Of a DNA stretch of 64,000 bases, positions 6,968 through 15,533 are shown piece after piece. Source of the stretch: UBA12202 sp002691725. Lineage in GTDB: Bacteria; Pseudomonadota; Alphaproteobacteria; Puniceispirillales; UBA1172. The DNA is taken from positions 124,001 through 188,000 of the forward strand of contig CBFIAU010000001.1 in NCBI GenBank assembly GCA_965660675.1. The letters run 5' to 3'. Position 1 is the stretch's first letter. The number at the start of each line of letters is the position of its first letter. The position numbers and the translations under genes are program-made. Below the pieces are notes generated by a model. That model ran no database searches. It had not been told where the DNA came from and saw only the letters and a list, made by a program, of their open reading frames with translations.

Positions 6968-8395
6968 ATGGCAAAAATACTGCTTGATCATATTGATGTG
7001 CTTGCCACTATGGATGATAATGGAGGTAGCGGCGGTTGCGGAGATGAGATTAATGACGCCGCTATTCTGATTGAGGATGGCGTTATTACCGCCGCCGCAA
7101 CGCATCAAGCCATGCAACAGCGGCTTAACAGCACCCCTTCGCCTGAACGTGATGGGCGTGATGGACGTGATGAGCTTGAAGTGATAGATATGCGCGGCCA
7201 TATCGTCATCCCCGGCATGGTCAACACGCATCATCATTTGTTTCAAAACTTAACCCGTGTTATCCCTGCCGCCCAGAACAAAAGCCTCTTTGGTTGGCTG
7301 CAGACGCTGTACCCTATTTGGCAGCATCTCAAGCCCGATGATTTCTATATTTCGGCGGCGGCGGGATTGGCTGAGCTAGCATTAAGCGGCTGCACAACCT
7401 CATCCGATCATCAATATCTGTTCCCCAATGGCAGCCAGTTGGATAACGCGATTGAGGCGGCGACAGACCTTGGCATCCGCTTCACCGCCACCCGTGGGTC
7501 GATGAGCATTGGTGAGAGCAATGGAGGTTTGCCGCCCGATAGCCTAACCGAGAAAGAGGATAGTATTCTTGCTGATTGCTTGCGCGTGGTCGATGCCTAT
7601 CATGATGCCAGCCATCATGCCATGGTGAGGGTTGCCCTCGCCCCATGCTCACCATTTTCGGTAAGCCGTGAGCTGATGCGAGATACCGCTATCATGGCCA
7701 TTGATAAGGGTGTTGGTCTGCATACGCATCTCGCCGAGAATATCGAAGATATTGAATATAGCCTTGAGCATTTTAACATGCGGCCAGGCGATTACGCTGA
7801 GGATTTAGGCTGGACAGGGTCTCATGTCTGGCATGCCCATTGCGTTCAGCTTAACCCTGATGAGATCAATCTGTTTGCGCGTACAGGCACAGGCATTGCG
7901 CATTGCCCTTGCTCAAATATGCGGCTTGCTAGCGGCATTGCTCCGGTGCGGCAGATGCTGAATGCAGGGGTGAATATCGGGCTTGGCGTTGACGGCTCAT
8001 CGTCTAGTGATAGTGGCCATATGCTTAATGAGGCGCGGCAAGCCATGCTCTTGCAACGGGTTCTTCATGGTGCCGATAATATGACAGCAAGAGAAGCCCT
8101 GCGCCTTGCCACGCGAGGGGGCGCAGAGGTGCTAAACCGTGATGATATCGGCCAGATTGCATCTGGCTTTGCCGCTGATCTGGCTATTTTTGATCGTAAT
8201 ATGATTGATTTTAGCGGCACCCAGACAGACCCTTTAGCGGCGCTGATTTTCTGTGGACCGGTGAAGCCGCGTCATGTCATGATCAATGGCCGCTTTGTGG
8301 TTCGTGATTTTCATCTGGCGAGCATGGATATGAATAATCTGCTAGCACGGCATGACAAGGCAGCGCGGCAATTATTATCCAGAAGCGGCTATTAA
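6968..8395 (+). CDS. 8-oxoguanine deaminase (amidohydrolase)
   Basis: 475 residues, an amidohydrolase of the cytosine/guanine deaminase group. Metal ligands are visible: HHHLF after NT near residue 90, the HTHLAEN histidine, HAHCVQL, and the aspartate in GLGVDGSSSSDSGH. The strings VWHAHCV and AHCPCSNMRLASGIAP are those I associate with 8-oxoguanine deaminases, which turn 8-oxoguanine into urate and ammonia. Guanine deaminase or a triazine hydrolase is the alternative. The gene converges on xdhC with 6 bp between stops, and placement beside xanthine dehydrogenase and urate genes supports the role. Residues 61-69 contain three in-frame 9-bp repeats (DGRDGRDE) in a loop. Confidence 0.82.
   Translation: MAKILLDHIDVLATMDDNGGSGGCGDEINDAAILIEDGVITAAATHQAMQQRLNSTPSPERDGRDGRDELEVIDMRGHIVIPGMVNTHHHLFQNLTRVIPAAQNKSLFGWLQTLYPIWQHLKPDDFYISAAAGLAELALSGCTTSSDHQYLFPNGSQLDNAIEAATDLGIRFTATRGSMSIGESNGGLPPDSLTEKEDSILADCLRVVDAYHDASHHAMVRVALAPCSPFSVSRELMRDTAIMAIDKGVGLHTHLAENIEDIEYSLEHFNMRPGDYAEDLGWTGSHVWHAHCVQLNPDEINLFARTGTGIAHCPCSNMRLASGIAPVRQMLNAGVNIGLGVDGSSSSDSGHMLNEARQAMLLQRVLHGADNMTAREALRLATRGGAEVLNRDDIGQIASGFAADLAIFDRNMIDFSGTQTDPLAALIFCGPVKPRHVMINGRFVVRDFHLASMDMNNLLARHDKAARQLLSRSGY
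7148..7174 (+). repeat. Three in-frame 9-bp units inside the deaminase gene
   Basis: CGTGATGGG, CGTGATGGA and CGTGATGAG follow one another and encode RDG-type triplets near residues 61-69, between the N-terminal beta domain and the barrel. Confidence 0.75.
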
Positions 8396-8401
8396 CGAAA
8401 T

Positions 8402-9382
8402 CTACTCATCAGCATCAAGCCAGACCGCTAACTGAGCAGCGATAGATAGCGCCACCCGTTCAGGTGCCTTGCCCTTAACCGTATCCAATCCAATTGGACA
8501 GGTTAGCCGCGCCAGCAGTGACGGGCTTACGCCTGCCGCGATCAGTGATTTGGCAAAGCGTTGGCGTTTCGTTGCTGAGCCGATCAGCCCTAATCTGGCA
8601 AATTGGTTCTCATCTAAAATGGCATGCACAATCGCCTCATCTAAGCGGTGCGAATAACTCATGACCAGATGATAGCTATCGGCAGGTGCCCGCCGCGCAA
8701 CAACCGTCATATCAGCCGCTGGCACGATGGTTATATCGGGCAGCATATCCGAGACATTTGCCGGAAAGCGCGTCGCCGCATCATCAACCCAGACACGATT
8801 AAAGCCGAGCTGACCTGTGATTGCCATCACCGCCCTGCCAACATGGCCAGCGCCATAAAGATATAATGAGCGCGGCGGCGGCGTGACGCTCTGGCGGAAT
8901 GTTCTTGCCACTGGATCATAACCATATTGGCTATTTTCTGGCCTGTCATCTGGCCGCCGGGATAACGCTTGCGGCAAGGTTCTATCATCTGCCCCATGAA
9001 AATAAAACGCCGGTGCGGCCTCAGCCAAGGCGGCAACCGCATCCGCGCTCATCGGGGCATAGGCTTCAAATAATAGCATGACTGAGCCGCCGCAACATTG
9101 CCCTAGAGACGGCCCTAAGGCGAATTTCTGCCAGTGCCGAGCAAATCCATGATGGGAGTCACTAGCCGCTTGTTCAATCAGGCCGCGGGCTATACTAATC
9201 GCTTCAAACTCCAGCCTGCCGCCACCAATCGTGCCAATCATATGATCAGACAGCACCAGCATATCTGCCCCCATCTCACGCGGGGTAGAGCCTTTAGCGT
9301 CAGCAATAACAATCCGACATAGCGCCCGACCCGTAGCCAGATATGAGCTTACCTGTTTCAGCCAAGATATAGTCATCCTCAT
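8402..9382 (-). CDS. xdhC: Xanthine dehydrogenase accessory protein XdhC
   Basis: 326 residues. XdhC proteins bind the sulfurated molybdenum cofactor and insert it into xanthine dehydrogenase. Typical parts are present: ALCRIVIADAKGSTPREMGADMLV near the N-terminus, GGGRLEFEAI, CCGGSVMLLFE, the Rossmann segment LYLYGAGHVGRAVMAI near residue 173, and the C-terminal GLIGSATKRQRFAKSL with LTCPIGLDTVKGKAPERVALSIAAQL. It is the last gene of the minus-strand uraH-puuD-ABC-xdh run, 16 bp behind xdhB. Confidence 0.95.
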   Translation of the reverse strand: MRMTISWLKQVSSYLATGRALCRIVIADAKGSTPREMGADMLVLSDHMIGTIGGGRLEFEAISIARGLIEQAASDSHHGFARHWQKFALGPSLGQCCGGSVMLLFEAYAPMSADAVAALAEAAPAFYFHGADDRTLPQALSRRPDDRPENSQYGYDPVARTFRQSVTPPPRSLYLYGAGHVGRAVMAITGQLGFNRVWVDDAATRFPANVSDMLPDITIVPAADMTVVARRAPADSYHLVMSYSHRLDEAIVHAILDENQFARLGLIGSATKRQRFAKSLIAAGVSPSLLARLTCPIGLDTVKGKAPERVALSIAAQLAVWLDADE

Positions 9383-9398
9383 CCTTCATTGATTAGCA

Positions 9399-11747
9399 TT
9401 ACCCCAAAGCTTGGCCCGATGCCTTCATGTGATGCGCGGTCATTAAAATATGTTCAGCTGTCAATGGCGTGTTTAACATTGGATACTTGTCTGGATATTG
9501 ATCTGGATACTTGTCTTGATATTGGCCAAGACTTTGCAGCGCATGACTAACCGCGCCATAGACGCTCATCGCCAGCATGAATGGCGGCTCACCAACGGCT
9601 TTTGATTTATGGATAGTGTCTGATCGGTTGCCATCACTTTCATAAAGATGGATATACATCTCATCTGGTCTGTCCGAGGTCGCCGGAATCTTATAAGTCG
9701 ATGGCGCATGGGTGAGTAACTGGCCATCATCACCATAGACCAATTCTTCCATCGTAAGCCAGCCCATCCCCTGAATAAAGCCGCCCTCAATCTGCCCCAG
9801 ATCAATCACAGGATTGATCGAATGTCCAACATCATGCAGAATATCAACCCGATTGACACGACTTTCACCGGTTAGAATATCGACCGTCACCTCAGATACA
9901 GCAGCCCCATAAGCAAAATAATAAAACGGCGCGCCGCGCCCTGCCTCTCTATCCCAGTGAATATCTGGTGTCGCATAAAATCCGGTTGCAGATAGCGATA
10001 TCCGCCCTTGCCAGCATTGGCTTGCGGCCTCAGCAAAACTGATCCGCGCATCCCCGATATGCACCTGACCATCTTGAAAGCGCACCATATCCGCAGAGGT
10101 TTGATAAAGGGTGCCTAGATATTCTGCCATCCGGCTTTTCAACGTTTCCGCCGCATGTTGGGTCGCCATACCATTAAGGTCTGTCCCTGATGAGGCGGCG
10201 GTTGCTGATGTGTTGGGAACCTTGCCCGTGCTAGTCGCGGTTATTTTCACCATGTCGTCAGAGATACCAAAAGCATGGGCGCAAATCTGGCGGGTTTTGG
10301 TATAAAGCCCCTGCCCCATTTCTGTTCCCCCATGATTGAGATGCACCGAGCCATCGGTATAAATATGTATCAGCGCGCCAGCCTGATTAAGAATGGTTTT
10401 GTTGAATGATATGCCGAACATGACTGGCGCAAAGCCAATGCCTTTTTTGAAAATCGGTGACGATTGATTGAAGCTTTCTATCGCCTGCCGCCGCCGAACA
10501 TAATCAGATGACGCCAACAGCTGATCGGTTAAGGTATTGATAATGCAATCCCGCACCGGCATATGATAAGCGGTAAGCTGAGCCTTTTTTGCAGTTGTCC
10601 AGTCAGCAAAATAATTGCGTTGGCGCACCAAGACAGGATCAAGATGGAGAGCCGCCGCCACGTCTTCGATAATACGTTCCATGGCCATCATTCCTTGCGG
10701 GCCGCCAAAGCCCCGAAATGCTGTATTAGATGGTGTATGCGTTTTACATAACCGAGATGTTATCCGCATATGATCAATGGCATAGCAATTATGGGCATGT
10801 AATACGGCGCGTTCAGCAATCGCTTGTGACAGATCATAAGACATCCCACACCGCAGCGCCTGATCAACATCTATTGCCGAAATGCGGCCGTTATCATCAT
10901 ACCCAACAACATATGAGATTAGCATGTCATGACGCTTTCCGGTGACCCGCATATCCTCATCACGATCATAGACGAGCTTAACCGGACTGCCTGTTTTTCG
11001 TGCTGCTAAAGCGGTGATAATAGCGGGCAAGTTGCTCTGGCTTTCCTTACCGCCAAAGCCGCCACCCATGCGCCGAACATCAACAGTTACAGCATGAAAG
11101 GGAACACCTAAAGCCTGCGCGACTTTGTGCTGAACTTCGGTTGGGTGCTGGCTCGATACGGATATCATCATATCGCCGGCTTCACCTGGCAACGCATACG
11201 CCGCCTGTCCCTCAAGATAGAAATGCTCTTGACCGCCAATGCGAATTGCCCCTGATAGCGTATTGGCGGCTGTGGTGAGCGCTGTTTCAACCGTTCCTGT
11301 GGTCAGCACATATGGTGTTTCCAGATAATGGTTTTGCGCGAGCGCATCATCAATCGTCAGGATAGATGGCAGGTCTTGATAGGTAATCCGAGCTTTTGCC
11401 GCAGCTATTCGTGCGGCTTTGGCGCTATGGGCAACAACCGCAAATATCGCCTGCCCATGATATTCAACGGTGTTTTCTGCAAAAACAGGATCATCGCCAA
11501 AAACTGGACTGGCGTCATTATCACCAGGAATATCGGCGGCGGTAAGCACCGTCACTACATCGCGGCTGGCCAGGCAATCGGATAAATCCATTTCCAAAAT
11601 ATTAGCATGGGCGCGTTCCGACAGACCAAGGGCAAGGTGAAGCCCGTCAGCAGGAAAGGCGATATCATCAACATATCTTGCCTCGCCCGTCACATAAAGC
11701 GTGGCGCTATCATGGGCAACAGGTTGGTGAAGCGATGAGCCTGCCAT
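9399..11747 (-). CDS. xdhB: Xanthine dehydrogenase, molybdopterin-binding subunit
   Basis: 782 residues, the large molybdenum subunit that hydroxylates hypoxanthine and xanthine to urate. Seen: DSATLYVTGEARYVDDI at the start, the cofactor region RRMGGGFGGKESQ, the substrate-contact stretch TAFRGFGGPQGM, GTEMGQGLYTK, and the catalytic glutamate in KAVGEPPFMLAMSVYG near residue 724. It follows xdhA by 2 bp, so translation is probably coupled. Near the C-terminus (residues 741-755) an extra QDKYPDQYPDKYP stretch is encoded by 12-bp tandem repeats. It lies behind the catalytic residues and is probably harmless. Confidence 0.97.
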   Translation of the reverse strand: MAGSSLHQPVAHDSATLYVTGEARYVDDIAFPADGLHLALGLSERAHANILEMDLSDCLASRDVVTVLTAADIPGDNDASPVFGDDPVFAENTVEYHGQAIFAVVAHSAKAARIAAAKARITYQDLPSILTIDDALAQNHYLETPYVLTTGTVETALTTAANTLSGAIRIGGQEHFYLEGQAAYALPGEAGDMMISVSSQHPTEVQHKVAQALGVPFHAVTVDVRRMGGGFGGKESQSNLPAIITALAARKTGSPVKLVYDRDEDMRVTGKRHDMLISYVVGYDDNGRISAIDVDQALRCGMSYDLSQAIAERAVLHAHNCYAIDHMRITSRLCKTHTPSNTAFRGFGGPQGMMAMERIIEDVAAALHLDPVLVRQRNYFADWTTAKKAQLTAYHMPVRDCIINTLTDQLLASSDYVRRRQAIESFNQSSPIFKKGIGFAPVMFGISFNKTILNQAGALIHIYTDGSVHLNHGGTEMGQGLYTKTRQICAHAFGISDDMVKITATSTGKVPNTSATAASSGTDLNGMATQHAAETLKSRMAEYLGTLYQTSADMVRFQDGQVHIGDARISFAEAASQCWQGRISLSATGFYATPDIHWDREAGRGAPFYYFAYGAAVSEVTVDILTGESRVNRVDILHDVGHSINPVIDLGQIEGGFIQGMGWLTMEELVYGDDGQLLTHAPSTYKIPATSDRPDEMYIHLYESDGNRSDTIHKSKAVGEPPFMLAMSVYGAVSHALQSLGQYQDKYPDQYPDKYPMLNTPLTAEHILMTAHHMKASGQALG
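9481..9525 (-). repeat. 12-bp in-frame tandem repeat in the xdhB 3' end
   Basis: Units GGATACTTGTCT, GGATATTGATCT, GGATACTTGTCT and a partial fourth (plus-strand reading) follow without a gap. They encode the alternating DKYP/DQYP segment of XdhB. Confidence 0.85.
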
Positions 11748-11749
11748 GC

Positions 11750-13279
11750 TTATTCTCCTGCCTCGATCATGGTCATTGTGATAGCCTTTGGCACATCAGG
11801 GGCTGGCGGCAAGGATGATGGATAAAGCCGCTTAACGCCATTATCCTGACTGACCTCAATCAGCATTTTCCGCAACAGGTTTTCGGCAACAAGCAGACGA
11901 TAGGCGCTGGATGCCCGCATATCTGAGATTGGCTGAAAATCTTTTGCCAAAGCGCGCCCAGCCGCATCAGGCAAAGGCTGTTCCACATCATGCCCTTTAA
12001 GCACGTGTTCAAGCTGATACGCCCGCGCTGGGGTTGCCGCCATGCCGCCAAAGCCAATCCGGATATCGCTAATCACCTGATTATCGCGGCGTATCCAGAC
12101 CGCCATTAAGACGGCGGAAATATCCTGATCAAATCGTTTTGAAATCTTATAGGCATGAATAGTGTCCTGGCTGCCCAATCGCGGCAGCCTGATCGCTTCT
12201 ATAAACTCGCCTTGCTTTCTGTCTTGCGTGCCATAGCTGATAAAAAAATCATCAACCGCAAGTTGCCGCGTCTTACCAGCATGATTAAGCGTTAATTCTG
12301 CCCCTAGCGCCAAAAAGCATGGCGACATATCACCAATAGGTGAGCCATTTGCGATATTGCCAGCAACAGTGCCAGAATACCGCACTTGCGCTGAACCAAA
12401 GCGTTGCCAGACTTCTGCCAAGCCCTCAAAATCTGTTGCCAGCGCCGCCATAGCCTCGGCATGCGTGACGGCCGCGCCAATGGTAACGCGATCATCCTCG
12501 TGGGAGATTGTCTTAAGCGCATTCACCCTGCCCAGATAAATAAAGCGTTTGATCTGGCGGTGCTGTTTCGTCACCCAAAGCCCGATATCGGTTGCCCCGG
12601 CTAAAAATGTCGCATCGGGATATTTGCGGGTTAGACTGGCTAGCTCTGATAGCTCTCTTGGGGCATAAAACGCCTGCTCAGCGGTCTCAATGCCAAGCAT
12701 GGCTTTATCATCTTGCCCGCGCTTAAGATATTCATATTCATTCTTGCGGTGGCTCAGATCAGCCGCATGCTCAGATGCTGACGGGGAATGGCGCGCCGCG
12801 CTTAACCCCGCATCAATCAGAGCGCCGTAGCCAGTACAGCGGCATAAGTTTCCCGATAAAATCTGCTGAATATGGAGGCGGTTATCCGCCATGCCATTTT
12901 CATATCCAGCATATAGTGACATGACAAAGCCGGGGGTGCAAAACCCACATTGCGCCCCATGCCCCGCAACAATAGCCGCCTGAACAGGATGCAAAGCCCC
13001 ATCAGATCGGCGCAAGGCTTCAACGGTTGTGATTGATAATCCATCAAGCATGGGAAGAAAAAGGATACAGGCATTGACGGCTTTATAGACAAGCTGACCC
13101 GATTGATTGAGATCAGCAACAACAACCGTGCAAGCCCCGCAGTCACCTTCTCCGCACCCTTCTTTGGTTCCGGTTAACATCTTATTAAGCCGCAACCAGT
13201 TCAGCAATGTTGTATCTGGATTGATGGCCTTAACGGACTGTTCCTCACCATTAAGCAAAAATCGTATATCTGACCTCAT
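11750..13279 (-). CDS. xdhA: Xanthine dehydrogenase, iron-sulfur/FAD subunit
   Basis: 509 residues. The N-terminal plant-ferredoxin-like domain has CGEGDCGACTVVV. The second [2Fe-2S] domain has CGFCTPGFVMSL and GNLCRCTGYGALIDAG. The FAD-binding domain follows with FLAGATDIGLWVTKQHR near residue 230, and the chain ends in a CO-dehydrogenase-flavoprotein C-terminal domain (GFGGMAATPARA). It passes electrons from the molybdenum site in XdhB to NAD+. The gene is 117 bp downstream of the BMP-type binding-protein gene and 2 bp upstream of xdhB. Length is usual for split bacterial enzymes. Confidence 0.97.
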   Translation of the reverse strand: MRSDIRFLLNGEEQSVKAINPDTTLLNWLRLNKMLTGTKEGCGEGDCGACTVVVADLNQSGQLVYKAVNACILFLPMLDGLSITTVEALRRSDGALHPVQAAIVAGHGAQCGFCTPGFVMSLYAGYENGMADNRLHIQQILSGNLCRCTGYGALIDAGLSAARHSPSASEHAADLSHRKNEYEYLKRGQDDKAMLGIETAEQAFYAPRELSELASLTRKYPDATFLAGATDIGLWVTKQHRQIKRFIYLGRVNALKTISHEDDRVTIGAAVTHAEAMAALATDFEGLAEVWQRFGSAQVRYSGTVAGNIANGSPIGDMSPCFLALGAELTLNHAGKTRQLAVDDFFISYGTQDRKQGEFIEAIRLPRLGSQDTIHAYKISKRFDQDISAVLMAVWIRRDNQVISDIRIGFGGMAATPARAYQLEHVLKGHDVEQPLPDAAGRALAKDFQPISDMRASSAYRLLVAENLLRKMLIEVSQDNGVKRLYPSSLPPAPDVPKAITMTMIEAGE

Positions 13280-13358
13280 TTGAGTATCCCCCGATTATCA
13301 CCAAATGATGAAAGCAAAGTCACTTTCCATAAGCACCTATGTCATATGCCAGATTGAC

Positions 13359-13381
13359 CAGAGGCAGAAACCCCGCCTCTG
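13359..13381 (-). terminator. Hairpin between the binding-protein gene and xdhA
   Basis: CAGAGGC/GCCTCTG (7 bp) with a 9-nt loop lies 15 nt behind the stop of the substrate-binding protein gene on the minus strand. No T-run follows. It may stabilise the upstream mRNA end or trim transcription into xdhABC rather than end it. Confidence 0.45.
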
Positions 13382-13396
13382 ATCATATGATTACGT

Positions 13397-14518
13397 TTAG
13401 TTAGGAAGGCTACCTTCAACACCCTCAACATAATAATTCATCCCCGCGAGACCGCCATCATCCAGCACCTCACCAGCATTGAGAATTGTGTTGCCCTCAT
13501 TATCCATCATCGGGCCTGCAAAGATGTTGAGCGAGCCATCAGCAATACCATCACGGGCAGCAGTAGCAGCAGCGGCAACATCATCAGGCATATTCTTAAA
13601 CTCAGTCAGAACGAGGAAGTCATCGCCAATGCCCTTCCATGTGTTACCATCCATATGATCTGGCCCTTCGCCCGTTGACCATGTGCCATCAAGCACTTTT
13701 TGAACCTGATCGATGTAATATGGACCCCAGTTATTAACTGAGGCAAATAGTTGCGCGTTTGGCGCAAACTTATGCATATCAGATGACTGACCAAAGCCTT
13801 TTGCCCCGGCTTTTTCAGCTGTCTGAAGCATGGCAGGGCTGTCCGTATGCTGCGCTAGAACATCAGCACCTTCGGCGATCAGCACCTTGGCAGCATCCGC
13901 CTCTTTCACCGGATCATACCAGCTATTGACCCAGACGACTTTAATCGTCGCATCTTTATTGACCGACCGTAATCCACGAGCAAAAGAGTTAATGCCTTGA
14001 ATGACTTCAGGGATAGGGAAGGCAGCAAGATAGCCAATCTGATTGGATTCCGTTGTCATACCAGCAACAACACCCTGAACATAGCGGCCTTCATAGAAAC
14101 GGATATTACCCGTTGCCATGTTTTCGGCCCGCTTATACCCCGTGATATGATCAAAAATAACCTCAGGATTTTCACCCGCTACTTTCAGCGTTTGTTCCAT
14201 ATAGCCAAATGATGTTGTGAAAATGACCTGATTACCATCAGCAACCAATTCCCTGATCACGCGCGTGGCATCAGGGCCTTCTGGAATATTTTCCACATAG
14301 CTGGTAGTAATTTGATCACCAAAATGATCTTGCAGCTGTTGACGGCCGACTTCATGGGCATATGTCCAGCCATGATCGCCAGGGTTGGTCAGATAAACAA
14401 AGCCAACTTTCAGCGGCTCATCAGTGCTTACTTCTTCCTTAGTGGTGGAAGAGTTGTAAAAATAAATGCCACCAAGCGCAATAATAGCGACCAGTAACAA
14501 CAGGATTGATCTATTCAT
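13397..14518 (-). CDS. BMP-family ABC transporter substrate-binding protein (purine type)
   Basis: 373 residues. An N-terminal hydrophobic segment (residues 3-22) acts as signal or anchor; there is no lipobox cysteine. The mature part is a Bmp/Med-like periplasmic binding protein: LKVGFVYLTNPGDHGWTYAHEVGRQ, the hinge region IGYLAAFPIPEVIQGINSFARG, and WVNSWYDPVKEADAAK. With the ATPase and two permeases upstream it forms a full nucleoside/base-type importer. Placement between puuD and xdhA suggests a purine base or urate-related ligand, which is inference. It differs strongly from the second BMP protein at 34482. Confidence 0.9.
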   Translation of the reverse strand: MNRSILLLLVAIIALGGIYFYNSSTTKEEVSTDEPLKVGFVYLTNPGDHGWTYAHEVGRQQLQDHFGDQITTSYVENIPEGPDATRVIRELVADGNQVIFTTSFGYMEQTLKVAGENPEVIFDHITGYKRAENMATGNIRFYEGRYVQGVVAGMTTESNQIGYLAAFPIPEVIQGINSFARGLRSVNKDATIKVVWVNSWYDPVKEADAAKVLIAEGADVLAQHTDSPAMLQTAEKAGAKGFGQSSDMHKFAPNAQLFASVNNWGPYYIDQVQKVLDGTWSTGEGPDHMDGNTWKGIGDDFLVLTEFKNMPDDVAAAATAARDGIADGSLNIFAGPMMDNEGNTILNAGEVLDDGGLAGMNYYVEGVEGSLPN

Positions 14519-14548
14519 AATTTTATTTCTCCCTTAGTAAAAAAAAAC

Positions 14549-14590
14549 ATGACTAAAAATATATGGCTAAAAAAATGTGACTAAAAACAC
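14549..14590. repeat. Three 14-bp AT-rich tandem units
   Basis: Units starting ATGACTAAAAATAT, ATGGCTAAAAAAAT and GTGACTAAAAACAC fill the 91-bp spacer between the permease and binding-protein genes, just ahead of the binding-protein ribosome site. Confidence 0.75.
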
Positions 14591-14624
14591 AAATAAAAAT
14601 CTCCAAAAATGCTAACCATATAAA

Positions 14625-15533
14625 TCATCTAGTGATCAAGAAGTTCTTACCCAAATGTGCCGGCGCACCAAATTGAGCACGCCCTCCTCTCGAAATCAGA
14701 ACAAGCACTACGATTGTCGCAAAGTATGGCAACATTGACAAGAACTGAGATGGAACGGCCCAGCCACGAGCCTGACCAACCAGTTGCATAATCGTAATGC
14801 CGCCAAATAAAATAGCCCCTGCGGTGACACGCCATGGTCGCCATGACGCAAACACAACCAGCGCTAAAGCAATCCATCCCCGTCCTGATGTCATGCCTTC
14901 CGCCCAATGTGGGGTCAATACAAGCGGCAGATAACCGCCGCCTAAACCCGCCATGAAACCGCCAAACAGCACCGCCATAAAGCGCACCCGCAAGACCGGA
15001 TAGCCAAGCGCATGAGCGCTGTCATGATTAATGCCAACCGCCCGCAAGACCAGCCCAAATTGCGTGTGATTAAGCACATATGCCGTCAGCCCAACCAAGA
15101 CCACGGCTAGATAGGCCAGAAAATCAAGTCTGAAAAATGCCCCGATCATAGGAATATCTGAAATCCACGGGATTATTAGCGATGGCAGGCCGTCAATAGA
15201 TTGTCCGACTAGCGGCGCCCCAATCAGACCAGAAAGACCAGTTCCAAAAATCGTTAAGGCCAAGCCTGTTGCGACTTGATTTGTTGCCAAACCCAGCACA
15301 AAAACAGCAAATATGAGGGATATCAGCAGGCCAGCTAAACCGCCACCAAGAATACCCAGATAGGGGCTTCCTGTTAGGCTGGCAACACCAAATGCAGCGA
15401 CCGCGCCCATCAGCATCATGCCTTCTACACCGAGATTAAGGACACCACTTTTTTCGGCAACAAGCTCCCCTGTGGCGGCAAGGATTAGCGGCACAGAGGT
15501 CAGCAAGATTGCTAATAATAACTCGTCAGCCAT
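14625..15533 (-). CDS. ABC transporter permease, second subunit (BMP-type importer)
   Basis: 302 residues from the chosen start, RbsC/BPD_transp_2 family. The ABC-permease loop GELVAEKSGVLNLGVEGMMLMGAVAAF is near residues 22-48, followed by eight or so helices and LRAVGINHDSAHALGYPVLRVR. It pairs with the larger permease upstream to form the import channel. I start at MADELLLAI, whose ATG lies in ATGGCTGA overlapping the upstream stop by 8 bases. An in-frame ATG at 15614 would add a KKPVLKKPIL-rich leader, but that is just the 15-bp repeat array of the upstream gene read in another frame. Confidence 0.93.
   Translation of the reverse strand: MADELLLAILLTSVPLILAATGELVAEKSGVLNLGVEGMMLMGAVAAFGVASLTGSPYLGILGGGLAGLLISLIFAVFVLGLATNQVATGLALTIFGTGLSGLIGAPLVGQSIDGLPSLIIPWISDIPMIGAFFRLDFLAYLAVVLVGLTAYVLNHTQFGLVLRAVGINHDSAHALGYPVLRVRFMAVLFGGFMAGLGGGYLPLVLTPHWAEGMTSGRGWIALALVVFASWRPWRVTAGAILFGGITIMQLVGQARGWAVPSQFLSMLPYFATIVVLVLISRGGRAQFGAPAHLGKNFLITR

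Noticed and set aside
14519..14624. AT-rich repeat spacer as a replication origin or iteron array
   Set aside because: Only three 14-bp units, no DnaA-box pattern and no replication gene nearby. It is the leader of a binding-protein gene.
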